Notes: a model not told the origin generated them from the letters alone. DNA of 64,000 nucleotides from Cytobacillus oceanisediminis (GCF_007830235.1 NZ_VLKI01000019.1:1-64000); one strand, 5' to 3'; positions 7,890 to 17,100 are shown, counted from the first letter of the stretch. A program made the numbers and translations.

Positions 7890-8849
7890 TTAATTTGCTG
7901 TATTTAGAGCATCTCTCACCCATTCGTTTGTATCATAAGCTGTTTGGCGGAGGCCGAGGCGTTCCTTTGATTTCGGTCCATTATTTTTAATAATGTCCTT
8001 AAATTTGTTCCAGTCCGGCTGTTTATAGACCCAAAGATTCTGTTGCTGATCGAACTGCATCGTTTCATCAGGAACGGTTAGACCGAGCGAGAGAACACGC
8101 GGAATATACTTTGTAAAGAAATCCTGCCTTAGTTCTTCGTTCGTCTTTGTCCGGATTTTATATTTGATAGTTGTATCCTGCTTGGAAGTGCCAGTGGTGG
8201 TAGCATCTCCCGGTCCAAAGAACATTAGCAAAGCCTCCCACCAGCGGTTCACCGCATCCTGGACCATGGCTCTTTGCTCATCGGTCCCTTCTGCTAACGC
8301 CATGATAATCGCTTCACCATGCTGGGCATGGAATACTTCCTCAGCACAAATTCTTTTGAGTGCACGGGCATAAGGGCCATACGAGGCATTAAGCATATTG
8401 GTCTGAGTAATGATGGCCGCACCGTCAACCAGCCAGCCAATCAATCCAGCATCACCCCATGTAGGCGCCTCCATATGAAAGACGTTGTGGAACTTTAGCC
8501 TGCCGCTGAATAGATCCTGCATGATGTCCTCACGCGTTTTCCCGAGCGGCTTCATTAAGTCCTCTGCAACACGGAGCAGCAGCTGTCCATGCCCCATCTC
8601 ATCCTGTACCTTTGCCATAATTCCAAGCTTGCGTTTTAAAGAGGGAGCTTTCGGCACCCACTCTTTTTCCGGCAGAGCCCCCATAATTTCACTGATTCCG
8701 TGCATGGAAATCAATTTAATTAAGGTCAGCCGGTAATCTTCAGGCATCCAGTCATCCGCTTCAATTTTTTCGCCTGCCTCGATACGCTTTATAAATTGCT
8801 CATATTTTTGTTCTTCGGTCCATTCCTGATAAGAAATTACTCCAGACAA
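7890..8849 (-). CDS. paaA: Phenylacetyl-CoA epoxidase catalytic di-iron subunit PaaA
   Basis: This is the catalytic subunit. Two EXXH pairs of a ferritin-like di-iron centre are visible, in QDEMGHGQ and in AEEVFHAQHGE, at usual PaaA spacing. It inserts one oxygen atom of O2 into the ring of phenylacetyl-CoA. The start is ambiguous: GTG at 8858 touches the AGGGGG site, whereas TTG at 8849 lies about 8 bp from it and is preferred; the protein is then 319 residues. It is 42 bp after paaK and 9 bp before paaB. Electrons would have to come from a reductase not encoded here. Confidence 0.93.
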   Translation of the reverse strand: MSGVISYQEWTEEQKYEQFIKRIEAGEKIEADDWMPEDYRLTLIKLISMHGISEIMGALPEKEWVPKAPSLKRKLGIMAKVQDEMGHGQLLLRVAEDLMKPLGKTREDIMQDLFSGRLKFHNVFHMEAPTWGDAGLIGWLVDGAAIITQTNMLNASYGPYARALKRICAEEVFHAQHGEAIIMALAEGTDEQRAMVQDAVNRWWEALLMFFGPGDATTTGTSKQDTTIKYKIRTKTNEELRQDFFTKYIPRVLSLGLTVPDETMQFDQQQNLWVYKQPDWNKFKDIIKNNGPKSKERLGLRQTAYDTNEWVRDALNTAN

Positions 8850-8891
8850 AAAGTTCACCCCCTGTTTTGTTACGAGTCTTGCAAGTCCTAT

Positions 8892-10199
8892 TTAAACAAC
8901 TGCATTTTCCTTCGTTCGATCCACAACCCTTACAGCTTTGCCTTCCGATCTTGGCAAGGTTTTTGGCGGATGGACTTCAAGCTGTATGGTTATAAAGCAA
9001 TGCTGCCTCAAAGCATGCTGAATCTTCCTTTTTATCAAATCAGCGTCTATCATTTCCTTGAAAAATCCTTCGCTCCATTCTGCATGAAGCTCCAATGACT
9101 TAAGGCTTCCTTTTTGCAGTAAATGAATCTGGTAATGAGGGGCAAGTTCCGGAATCTGCAAAAGACAATGCTCGATTTCGGAAGGAAATAGATTAACGCC
9201 ATTTACATTCAGCATATCGTCAATCCGGCCTTTTACCCGGCTCATTCGAATCGTAGTTCTTCCGCAGCTGCACTTCTCTTTAGAAAGGGAAGCAATATCA
9301 CCTGTTCGGTAGCGAATCACTGGAAAAGCTTCCTTTGTTAAGCTGGTGAAAACCAATTCACCCTGCTCTCCGTTTGGAAGCGGTTTCATTTTTACTGGAT
9401 CAATAATCTCTGCGAAAAAATGATCTTCTGCTATATGCAATCCATCCTGCACTTCATGGCACTCCATGGCTACTCCTGGTCCCAACACTTCGCTTAGCCC
9501 ATAAATATCGCATGCTTTAATGCCCAGTTTTTTTTCTAACGTATGCCGCATCTCTTCCGACCATGGTTCTGCACCAAAAATGCCGTACTTTAAAGAAGCT
9601 TTTGAAGGATCTAAACCCTTTTCTTCCATCTTTTCAGCCAAATTCAATATATACGACGGAGTGCCGCAAATAACCTCAGGCTCAAAGTCCCGTATCAGCA
9701 TAATCTGCCGGTCAGTATTACCGCCAGATATAGGGACAGTGGCCATTCCGAGCAGTTCACTTCCATAATGGAGTCGCAGCCCTCCGGTAAACAATCCATA
9801 TCCGTAAGCATTATGCAAGACCTGTCCCGGCTGGCCTCCTCCGATTGCAATCGCTCTGGCAACAAGATTCCCCCACATCTCGATATCATTGCGTGTATAC
9901 CCAACAACAGTCGGCTTACCGCTTGTTCCAGAGGAAGCATGAAGCCGGATAATATCCTTCTTATCCACGGCAAAAAGCCCGAATGGGTAATTTTCACGTA
10001 AATCTGCTTTAACAGTAAATGGCAGCTTCCGAATATCCTCCAGACTGTTAATATTCTCAGGTGCAATATTACTTTCCAAAAACTTTTTCCGATAAAAAGG
10101 TACTTTGTTAAATACTCTCTCCGCTGTCTGCTTGAGCCGGTTCAACTGCAATTCCTCTATAAAATCGCGGCTTTCCGTTTCAATATCATGCAGGATCAA
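8892..10199 (-). CDS. paaK: Phenylacetate-CoA ligase
   Basis: The 435-residue ANL-superfamily enzyme has the P-loop HASSGTSGKPTVVGYT (87-102), the DIYGLSEVLGPG motif, the YRTGD adenylate motif and RVKGRIDDM. A zinc-type cysteine pair (CSCG) follows YRTGD as in PaaK. It activates phenylacetate with ATP and CoA, the entry step and source of the PaaX inducer. TTG at 10199 is well supported by GGGAGG 7 bp upstream; no ATG lies in frame nearby. It is first in the operon. Confidence 0.95.
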   Translation of the reverse strand: MILHDIETESRDFIEELQLNRLKQTAERVFNKVPFYRKKFLESNIAPENINSLEDIRKLPFTVKADLRENYPFGLFAVDKKDIIRLHASSGTSGKPTVVGYTRNDIEMWGNLVARAIAIGGGQPGQVLHNAYGYGLFTGGLRLHYGSELLGMATVPISGGNTDRQIMLIRDFEPEVICGTPSYILNLAEKMEEKGLDPSKASLKYGIFGAEPWSEEMRHTLEKKLGIKACDIYGLSEVLGPGVAMECHEVQDGLHIAEDHFFAEIIDPVKMKPLPNGEQGELVFTSLTKEAFPVIRYRTGDIASLSKEKCSCGRTTIRMSRVKGRIDDMLNVNGVNLFPSEIEHCLLQIPELAPHYQIHLLQKGSLKSLELHAEWSEGFFKEMIDADLIKRKIQHALRQHCFITIQLEVHPPKTLPRSEGKAVRVVDRTKENAVV

Positions 10200-10227
10200 G
10201 CCAAAACCTCCCAGAAAATTATCATTT

Positions 10228-10285
10228 TAAGATAACACTTTTATATAACGTTTATATATCGTAATATATATTAAGTGTCATATAT
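10228..10285 (-). promoter_or_regulatory. paaK promoter region with candidate PaaX operator
   Basis: TTATATAACGT (10241-10251) is the inverse of the word upstream of paaX. Together with CGTAATATA (about 10260-10268) it forms imperfect half-sites (8 of 9 paired) about two helical turns apart. The region is extremely AT-rich and directly precedes the operon. Assignment to PaaX is inference from the shared word. Confidence 0.4.
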
Positions 10286-10391
10286 TTAACACAAAGATAC
10301 CGTGTAAATAGGAAAAAGTCAACTTATTTTCAGAAAATTTACTAATTTATTTTTTCAGTTAACGGATCAATCCTCTGAGCGAAAAGCACAT

Positions 10392-10422
10392 AAAAAAAGC
10401 CAACAAAAACAGTCGGCTTTTT
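10392..10422 (-). terminator. Terminator of the giant membrane protein gene
   Basis: AAAAAAGCC and GGCTTTTT arms, with a short loop and a T-run on the minus strand, about 20 bp past the stop codon. Confidence 0.8.
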
Positions 10423-10439
10423 ATCTATAAAAACAAATT

Positions 10440-13400
10440 TTATTGCCATTCCTTCAATTTCTTTATAATAATATTCTTCCAAATTGAAATAAGAGGCTCT
10501 TCACCTTTTGCTGTTTGTTGTTTCTTCCATTCGTTATAACTGGCGACAGTGATGAGAAGTGAGCCGGCTATTAAGAGATAAGCCCACCAAGGGAGGCTGC
10601 CCCAATATGGTCTTGTCTGAAGCAGTACGTTTAGCAAAAGTACTCCTGAACCGACAAAGAAATATGCTTTTATTCGGAAGAAAGTTCCTGCCAGCATGGA
10701 AAGAAGTGAAAGCGTGCCGACAATCAGCGCATCATAAACCGTATTGCTTGCAAGCCCATCCTGTACGAGCAGCAATGAAACACTGATGAGCAGAGCCCAT
10801 TGCAGCCTATTTGTAAGCTTGCCATATCGGTCTTTGAGAATTTTTCTTGTTAAAATAATCAGAGCAATCCATGGAAGCACGTAAAGTTCCCTTGTTAAAA
10901 GTGCGGGAATCTCAATGTGACGCAGTAAAGCATAATACGGTTCCAATAGAACAAAACCGGAAAGCAATCCTGGCATCCAGAAGTGGTTAGATGGAATTCT
11001 ATTGCGCTGCAAATAAATAAAGATGCTGATTAATAAACCCGGAAGAACTTTTGCCCATAAATCCTCTGCATGAAATAGATAGATTGAAAGGAAGAATAAG
11101 AAGGCTGTAATGGTATAGCTGTCTGCCTGTTTCCTCTTGCCTTCGAATAAGAAAGTCCGGTTGTAAATGGTTTTGCCGATAATGGCCAGGATCAAACCAA
11201 ACCCAGCCGCGGTAAGAGTCTTAAACTCAGGTGAAATTTGATTAATATACAGGAATTTCATTGTGCCAATAAAAATTAAAAACAGTGGAATTCCTGACAA
11301 TATATCTAATTTCAATCTGTGTAAGTAAGCAATTAATCCAGCTGCATATAAAACCGAAACAACAAATGGAACCCACCCAAATGGATAAGCTGAAAGAAAT
11401 GCCAAAATGCCGACCACAGACCAAGGAATAAGAAAGAAAATGCTTCTCTGTTTATCAGCCTGGTGTGCATGAAGCCAAAATGCAAAAATAATACAGCTTA
11501 CCAGCAAGAAAGCAAACTCACTGTACTCACCATCCCTAATATGATCCATTCCAGTTAAAATGGACATGAACAGTGCAAGGAATGCGCTATATAGGAAGAC
11601 TTTCACTTTCCACTCTTTTCGGGAAACTCTCGAACTGATCCAATAAACTCCCAAAGCGCCCAGAAAGCCCCAAATGCTATTTTCCCTATACATGAATAGT
11701 GTCAGAAACATTGCGAGCGGCATGTAAAAATGGCCAATCCAAGAAAAGCCTTTTGCCAATATTGAATCTTTTTTCAATAAAAAATAAGCAATAGCCAGGA
11801 GAATAAATGCACCTATTGGCAGCTGAATCCAATTGAAATATTCAAAGTTAACTCTTGCTAGGGTTAGACCATTTATTATAGAGAAGTATGCAAGCAAAGA
11901 AACCGTTGCCGCAAAAAACGGCACCCATACTTGTTTTATCGCAAAATATAGTGCCAGATACATAGCCACACCGCCCAATAGGATTGCCGGCCTCACCCAA
12001 ACATCATTGATTGGCAATACGAGTGCTGAAAATAATGAGATCGAATAAAACCCCTGTGCGATGAAAAAAGCATTTCTGGCAGCAGTTTTATGATTCTTCC
12101 ATTTTAAAACATAAGTTAACACCAAGAGTACAGCACTAGCCATAACCGTATTCATCGCCATCCCAAGTGAATCATGATACAAGCTAAAGGTCCTGCGCAT
12201 TTCTTCTCCATAGAACATAAAAGCGAACCCTATGGAAATCGGGATGGCCCATGGTGCTGCCTCTGTATAAAAGCTTCTTTTTTCAACCGTATTAACCAGG
12301 AACATCACAAAACTAAAAATTAAAAGCATGGTTCCGGCTGCCATCCAATCCCAAAGGCCTATTGCAAGCAATATGGAAAATACCATGATGCCATTTCCCA
12401 CATCACGTGAGCTTGAATCGATGACTTTTAGCATCGGATGCTTTAGTGAATATCCTATGCTTATAAAAAGCACAAAACCGATAAAGAATACTGGGAGAAT
12501 AAAATTTTTAAAACCAAATGCCTGATCAAGCATGAGCATAATCTCATACAGTGCAGAGGCTATAAAAATGGGGGCAAGGTACGCAAAAAGCACATTAGCC
12601 ATCATTTTTGCCAAATAAATAAACTGTACGGCTAGAATAATGTACGCCAAAAGCAATGCAGCGGACGGTTCATTCATCCTAAGAAGTATGCCTTCAACCG
12701 AAATATAGAGAAACGCCAGGATTGAGACAATTGAACTCGTAACCCTGAACACTTTTTCCCAAGGATAATGATGATCCATCATCCTCGGCACTAACAGAAA
12801 TCCTGTTCCAACCAGCGCATAGAATACCGGAGCAGCCACATCTAAAACGGAATGTTCAATAAGCTGGTAGGCACCGTAGACAATCAATAAACTAAAAACA
12901 AAGTGGAATTCCTTTTTACCAGTAACATAGACCATTGATAAATAAATAGCTGCAGATACTAAAATATTTACACTGTAAAAAACAGGGCTATTAAAGAAAG
13001 CGAGCATTAAAATCGTAGAGAGCACCAAATTAATTTGTGCAAAATAAACAAGCTCTTTTGAAAACAGCTTTAAGTCTTCATGGTTTTTGATTCTGTGATA
13101 GGCAGCTGCAAGCAAAGCGTTAAAAAGCATGAGGCCTAAATAGAAGCCATCTTTTTCAAGCTTGAATGCTGCTAATGTATATCCTGCACTGGCACTTAGG
13201 GCAATATAAGCAAACCAGACAAATAAACGAGAACTTAACTTCTTTGCAAGAATACTGTATATCGGTACAATTAGAAAACTTCCAGCCGCTCCAAGTATGA
13301 AACGACCTTCTCCATAAAATGAAAAATACGGGCCAAGCAATTTAAACCATCCAACAGATAAAATAAAGATTGGCAAGAATAAGCTGCCGAGAACAATGAA

Positions 13401-13847
13401 AGCAAACGATGTTCTCTCAATTTTTAATATTTTATTTGAAATATAGGCCATTCCATAGAAAAGAAGGGAAACAAAAGCAATAGAGCCGCTCTTCATCCAA
13501 TTGGACATCGTGTCCCAGTTGCTCGTGGCGACAAACAGCCCGCCAATCAGCAGGAGGATGACTCCGATATTCAACAGCCAGGAGATGTTTCTTTCCCTGG
13601 CTTCTTCTGGTGATAATTTCTTTTTTGGTTTAACCGGCTGCTGGGCAGGCTGCCTTGTATTTTGTTTTATAACAGCAGCATGGATCAGCTCATGCTCCTG
13701 CCTCTTTTCGTCAAGGTTAGAATAATATTTATTATGTGCACTCATGGTGATTGCATAATGTTCATCTGTTATATAGCCTTTTTCTTTAAGTTTTGCCAGT
13801 TCAAATTGGAAAATGCTTTTATGGTATTTTTCAGTTTGAGAATCCAT
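10440..13847 (-). CDS. Giant polytopic membrane protein (DUF2157 / SCO7613-C-like)
   Basis: The 1135-residue protein has a soluble N terminus of about 85 residues rich in charged residues, with a proline/lysine linker (QPAQQPVKPKKK), then some 30 hydrophobic segments nearly back to back to the C terminus. The region after the linker (WLLNIGVILLLIGGLFVATSNWD) resembles DUF2157-type membrane proteins; I am less sure of the SCO7613 C-terminal label often used for such long Bacillus proteins. No enzymatic motif is apparent. ATG at 13847 has AGAGGTGAT upstream. It is a single gene between the paa operon and the sortase locus with its own terminator. Function unknown. Confidence 0.75.
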   Translation of the reverse strand: MDSQTEKYHKSIFQFELAKLKEKGYITDEHYAITMSAHNKYYSNLDEKRQEHELIHAAVIKQNTRQPAQQPVKPKKKLSPEEARERNISWLLNIGVILLLIGGLFVATSNWDTMSNWMKSGSIAFVSLLFYGMAYISNKILKIERTSFAFIVLGSLFLPIFILSVGWFKLLGPYFSFYGEGRFILGAAGSFLIVPIYSILAKKLSSRLFVWFAYIALSASAGYTLAAFKLEKDGFYLGLMLFNALLAAAYHRIKNHEDLKLFSKELVYFAQINLVLSTILMLAFFNSPVFYSVNILVSAAIYLSMVYVTGKKEFHFVFSLLIVYGAYQLIEHSVLDVAAPVFYALVGTGFLLVPRMMDHHYPWEKVFRVTSSIVSILAFLYISVEGILLRMNEPSAALLLAYIILAVQFIYLAKMMANVLFAYLAPIFIASALYEIMLMLDQAFGFKNFILPVFFIGFVLFISIGYSLKHPMLKVIDSSSRDVGNGIMVFSILLAIGLWDWMAAGTMLLIFSFVMFLVNTVEKRSFYTEAAPWAIPISIGFAFMFYGEEMRRTFSLYHDSLGMAMNTVMASAVLLVLTYVLKWKNHKTAARNAFFIAQGFYSISLFSALVLPINDVWVRPAILLGGVAMYLALYFAIKQVWVPFFAATVSLLAYFSIINGLTLARVNFEYFNWIQLPIGAFILLAIAYFLLKKDSILAKGFSWIGHFYMPLAMFLTLFMYRENSIWGFLGALGVYWISSRVSRKEWKVKVFLYSAFLALFMSILTGMDHIRDGEYSEFAFLLVSCIIFAFWLHAHQADKQRSIFFLIPWSVVGILAFLSAYPFGWVPFVVSVLYAAGLIAYLHRLKLDILSGIPLFLIFIGTMKFLYINQISPEFKTLTAAGFGLILAIIGKTIYNRTFLFEGKRKQADSYTITAFLFFLSIYLFHAEDLWAKVLPGLLISIFIYLQRNRIPSNHFWMPGLLSGFVLLEPYYALLRHIEIPALLTRELYVLPWIALIILTRKILKDRYGKLTNRLQWALLISVSLLLVQDGLASNTVYDALIVGTLSLLSMLAGTFFRIKAYFFVGSGVLLLNVLLQTRPYWGSLPWWAYLLIAGSLLITVASYNEWKKQQTAKGEEPLISIWKNIIIKKLKEWQ

Positions 13848-14386
13848 TACATCACCTCTTCTATAACAATCATTGGAATTGCAATCATTTTATACTATTG
13901 GTGTAATTTTACACATATTTAAACTGATAATCAATCCCCCCTTTTGGTAAAATTTAAAAGTTTCTCCTGCATAGTCTAATTATCGTTTAGAGCTGCCAAT
14001 GCGCCTTCTTTCCCGATCCACATAGGACCAAAATCAACAAGGCGCTTTAACATAGCCTTCTTTTTAGGAACCCGCATTTAATAACCAGGCTTTTTAACAA
14101 AACCAAATTAGCAGTAGGTCTCTTATCAAGAGTTCTCCTATTTAAATTATTTATTTAAATGCAGGAAACAGAGGTATAAAAAGGGATTTATCCAATACTT
14201 CTGAACCTTTTCCTTCAACTGCTAAAGATTAAACCCTCGGAAAATGTACATTTCTTAGGGTTTATAACCTATTAAAAAAAGCCTATTATTATATCCGATA
14301 AATTTCTGAATAACAATTCTATCCGAAAAATATTTTTTACATTATATTATTCTAGAAATTTATTAATTTTTACGGAGGAATCACCT
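13848..14386. other. Non-coding region between membrane protein and surface protein genes
   Basis: 539 bp without a convincing gene. It holds the leftward promoter region, a MITE right-end remnant (14005-14057), an imperfect 35-bp palindrome (14230-14264; outer arms TAAACCCT/AGGGTTTA, inner arms AAATG/CATTT) and the rightward promoter of the surface protein. The palindrome has no T-run and looks more like an operator or RNA structure than a terminator. Confidence 0.5.
14005..14057 (+). mobile_element. MITE right-end remnant F
   Basis: The last 30 bases (ACCAAAATCAAC, then GCTTTAACATAGCC) match the right terminal repeat and sub-terminal part of the full copies. A decayed match to CCTTCCGCTCCA precedes them. 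No left end is visible. Confidence 0.6.
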
Positions 14387-15574
14387 TTGAAAAAACTGCA
14401 ACTATTATTTTTAACTTCTGTTCTATTATTCGGTTTGTTCCCTGCAGTAAGCTATGCAGCTCCAAACGAGGAAGAACTGGCTGCATTTTTACAGGAAATA
14501 AATTGGACTGAAGAGGGCTTAATTGACCACCTGGAATATTTTTGGGATGTAAATATGGAAGATTTTGAAACGATGGAAGATTTAATTGAGTTCCTGGGTG
14601 AGCCAATTACTGAAGAAAACCTGCAGCAGCTCTTGGCTGACTATGGTTTCGAGAATGAGGAAGAATTAACAGCAATGCTTGTTGAAAATGGAGAAATGGA
14701 AGCAAATGAAAATGTTCGTGGCGTTTTCAAATATATTGACGCTTTGGATTCGACAACTTCTTTTCTGACATATACAGGTACAGAAATTAATGCAGAAACT
14801 CTTCAGCAGCTGCTTGAAGACTACGGCCTTACTATGGAAGAACTTAACGCTCTCCTTAAGGAAAACGAAGATGCTTTGGAAAACTATGAGTATATTGAAG
14901 ACCTGGATATCATGGTTTCCATTTATCTTGGTGCAGATGAAATGCCAGGTGAAGATGAGCTGACTCAAATGCTTGCAGATATCGGCCTTACTGACGAAGA
15001 ACTTGAAGCATTAATGACACACTTTATGACTTTGGATTTTGAAGATCCAGCCCTTCTTGACAAAATGATGGACCTGGAAAGCCGCTTAATGGCGTTTGGC
15101 GATTTTGAAAGTGCTGAGGAACTGAACGAAGAACAAATTGCTGAACTTATTAGCATTATGCAGGAAATGATGGATCTGTTCCAGCTGGATGCAGAGTTTT
15201 ATCTCGTTAAAGGCAATGAAAAAATTCATTTAACAACAGAGGAAATGATGGTATTAGAAGAGACAAATGGCTTTGACTTATTGATCGAGCTGTTCAATAC
15301 AAAAGGCGAATTCCTTGCTGATATGGTCATTACAGCTGATATGTTCAGTTCAGAGCTGATTGAAGATACAATAGGCGATTTGAACCAGGCTGAAACGGTT
15401 ATTAAGAAACAGGAACCAGTTAAAGCCAAGCCTGCTCCGAAGAGTGTAAAAACAGTTAAAGGCGGCAAGCTGCCAAATACTGCCGGCAATTATGCTGAAG
15501 GTATTCTTGCCGGAATGGGTCTAATTGTATTAGGAGCGTTCATTTTCCGCAAACGGAAAGTGAAATCTGCGTGA
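14387..15574 (+). CDS. Processed acidic surface protein with LPNTA sorting signal
   Basis: The 395-residue protein begins with a signal peptide (1-25, ending VSYAA) and ends with a sorting signal: LPNTA at 362-366, a hydrophobic stretch and RKRK. The body is extremely acidic, with repeated EELxxLLxDYGLxxEEL-like blocks (about 28-60, 75-105, 140-170, 195-220). This matches the processed acidic surface protein family, which pairs with class D sortases recognising LPXTA. The start is TTG with GGAGG 8 bp upstream. The sortase gene overlaps its stop by 4 bp. It probably sits on the wall; the clustered acidic residues could bind cations, which is inference. Confidence 0.88.
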   Translation: MKKLQLLFLTSVLLFGLFPAVSYAAPNEEELAAFLQEINWTEEGLIDHLEYFWDVNMEDFETMEDLIEFLGEPITEENLQQLLADYGFENEEELTAMLVENGEMEANENVRGVFKYIDALDSTTSFLTYTGTEINAETLQQLLEDYGLTMEELNALLKENEDALENYEYIEDLDIMVSIYLGADEMPGEDELTQMLADIGLTDEELEALMTHFMTLDFEDPALLDKMMDLESRLMAFGDFESAEELNEEQIAELISIMQEMMDLFQLDAEFYLVKGNEKIHLTTEEMMVLEETNGFDLLIELFNTKGEFLADMVITADMFSSELIEDTIGDLNQAETVIKKQEPVKAKPAPKSVKTVKGGKLPNTAGNYAEGILAGMGLIVLGAFIFRKRKVKSA

Positions 15575-16176
15575 ACAATAAGACTGTATTAAAGGCCGTT
15601 CTTGGTTCGGCAGTTATTATTATAGGAATTTGGCTTGTATTTTCAAATATACAGCCCTTTTTCTACGCTGAACAAACTACAGCCCAAATTGATCAGAAAC
15701 CTATAGAGCAACAAAATCATCAGCATGTGTCAAAGGCAGAGAAAACTGATGGATCAACCTTGTATCCGGTACGACCTGCAACGGGGGAAGAGATTGGCGA
15801 GCTGTCAATACCAAAAATATCATCAAGCCTCCCGATTTTCCATGGTACCAACGAAGATGAACTGGAAAAAGGGGTCGGTCATTTTGCGGGAAGTGTACTC
15901 CCGGGCGAAGCTGACAACTCTGTCCTTTCCGGCCACCGGGATACCGTATTCCGAAAGCTTGGCGAAGTAACAGTAGGCGATTTACTGGTAGTCAACACGT
16001 CTGCAGGCGAGTTTACCTACAAAGTCCGCAAAGTAAGAATAGTTGATGCAGACGACAGAACAGTCATCGTACCTAAGCCGAGAGCAACCCTGACTGTCAC
16101 AACTTGTTACCCGTTTGATTTTGTCGGGGATGCACCACAGCGATATATCCTGGTTGGTGATTTAGTGAGAGAATAG
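15571..16176 (+). CDS. Class D sortase
   Basis: The 201-residue protein has an N-terminal membrane anchor (8-25) and a sortase domain with His122 (LSGHRDT), Cys179 (TLTVTTCYP) and Arg191 (QRYIL), the complete catalytic triad. GTG start, translationally coupled to the acidic LPNTA protein, which is its evident substrate. Class D enzymes such as B. subtilis YhcS anchor LPXT-type proteins to peptidoglycan. A strong terminator follows at once, so the locus is a two-gene operon of enzyme plus substrate. Confidence 0.93.
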   Translation: MNNKTVLKAVLGSAVIIIGIWLVFSNIQPFFYAEQTTAQIDQKPIEQQNHQHVSKAEKTDGSTLYPVRPATGEEIGELSIPKISSSLPIFHGTNEDELEKGVGHFAGSVLPGEADNSVLSGHRDTVFRKLGEVTVGDLLVVNTSAGEFTYKVRKVRIVDADDRTVIVPKPRATLTVTTCYPFDFVGDAPQRYILVGDLVRE

Positions 16177-16177
16177 A

Positions 16178-16203
16178 AAAACCCGCTTATTATGCGGGTT
16201 TTT
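16178..16203 (+). terminator. Terminator of the sortase operon
   Basis: AAAACCCGC and GCGGGTTTTT around a short AT-rich loop, directly after the sortase stop. Confidence 0.88.
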
Positions 16204-16207
16204 AAAG

Positions 16208-16236
16208 AGAAGGCCATTTAGAGGCCTTCTTTTTTA
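16208..16236. terminator. Bidirectional hairpin between convergent genes
   Basis: AGAAGGCC and GGCCTTCT with T-runs on both sides. It serves as a second terminator for the sortase operon and probably as the terminator of the small minus-strand gene that ends inside it. Confidence 0.7.
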
Positions 16237-16425
16237 TTGAGTAATTGTCACTAATTTGACGTCTGCAAAGTCAAAGCGATGGTAATTGTCATCGGAATCA
16301 GTAACTTCAACGAATCCTTCGAGATCCTTAATGCTCCCAATAACCTCGGATTTGTTTTCTGCTTCAACTACTTCAGTAACAGTTACGTCTTTTTCAAATG
16401 TGTAAATAATCTTAAACGAATTCAT
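16234..16425 (-). CDS. Small hypothetical protein
   Basis: 63 residues, ATG with GGAGAG about 10 bp upstream. The composition suggests a small alternating beta-strand fold (FKIIYTFEKDVTVTEVVEA, then FVEVTDSDDNYHRFDF, KLVTIT). No signal peptide or membrane segment. Not recognised. It stands alone between the sortase terminators and a decayed helD-like gene. Confidence 0.6.
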   Translation of the reverse strand: MNSFKIIYTFEKDVTVTEVVEAENKSEVIGSIKDLEGFVEVTDSDDNYHRFDFADVKLVTITQ

Positions 16426-16605
16426 ATGTGTAAAACTCTCCTTTCGCCTTATTTCTTCCCGTTAATACAGAGTTTAAACTAGTAATTTTCTTTGGTGTAA
16501 TATTTCCAATACAGTATTCCACCTTTGAAACACCTGTATTTAAAAGAAAACAAAACAAAATAGCAAAAAGAAAGCAAGTGCTAGCTAGTTGATATCCGAC
16601 AGATA

Positions 16606-17022
16606 TCAACCTATATCAACAAATTTATAACATCCTTCGTCTAATTCACCGATAAAAGGACAAGTTTCTCCGAGTGTGAATAAACTTAAACGGTGCATGG
16701 CTCTTGTACAATCCGTATAAAAAAGCTTCCTTCCTCTTTCTTTACTATAATCTGAAGCATTGTAAATCACGACAGCATCAAATTCAATCCCTTAGGTGAT
16801 CACCAATGGCTACTCCGGTATCATACATTCCTTCTATTACACCATTCGAATGATGAATTGCCGTTTTAAAGTCATTTCACCATGAATAGTTCCGGTTGTT
16901 GTGCAATACTTGGCAGCCCCTGGTGAGTAATCATAATAAAGGCTTGAAATTGGAGCTCGCCAATCGTATATGATAAAATTTTCATCATTCTCATCCATAA
17001 GAGAAGTGCTAATCACTTTGTT
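16606..17022 (-). pseudogene. Remnant of a HelD-like (UvrD-family) helicase gene
   Basis: Reading the minus strand in shifting frames gives an N-proximal piece typical of HelD ([20 protein letters not shown], then [26 protein letters not shown]). After a frameshift [17 protein letters not shown] follows. A sudden jump then leads to the C-terminal piece GIEFDAVVIYNASD, KLFYTDCTRAMHRL and a natural stop at 16606. HelD proteins are about 750 residues and recycle RNA polymerase. Here the start, the Walker motifs and several hundred codons are missing and two frame breaks are present, so it is a clear relic with no function. Confidence 0.85.
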
Positions 17023-17055
17023 TACATAATTAAATTATTGACCACCCGATACTAT

Positions 17056-17093
17056 CAAAAAAAGGAGTCCATCATTTAATCTGGACTCCTTTC
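17056..17093 (-). terminator. Terminator of yeeN
   Basis: Stem of 11 bp, AAAGGAGTCCA with TGGACTCCTTT, and a T-run on the minus strand, beside the stop codon. Confidence 0.88.
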
Positions 17094-17100
17094 TTGATTC

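Noticed and set aside
16412-16609. 65-codon hydrophobic minus-strand frame upstream of the small gene
   Set aside because: No ribosome binding site, and it overlaps the small gene's start; composition typical of AT-rich intergenic DNA.
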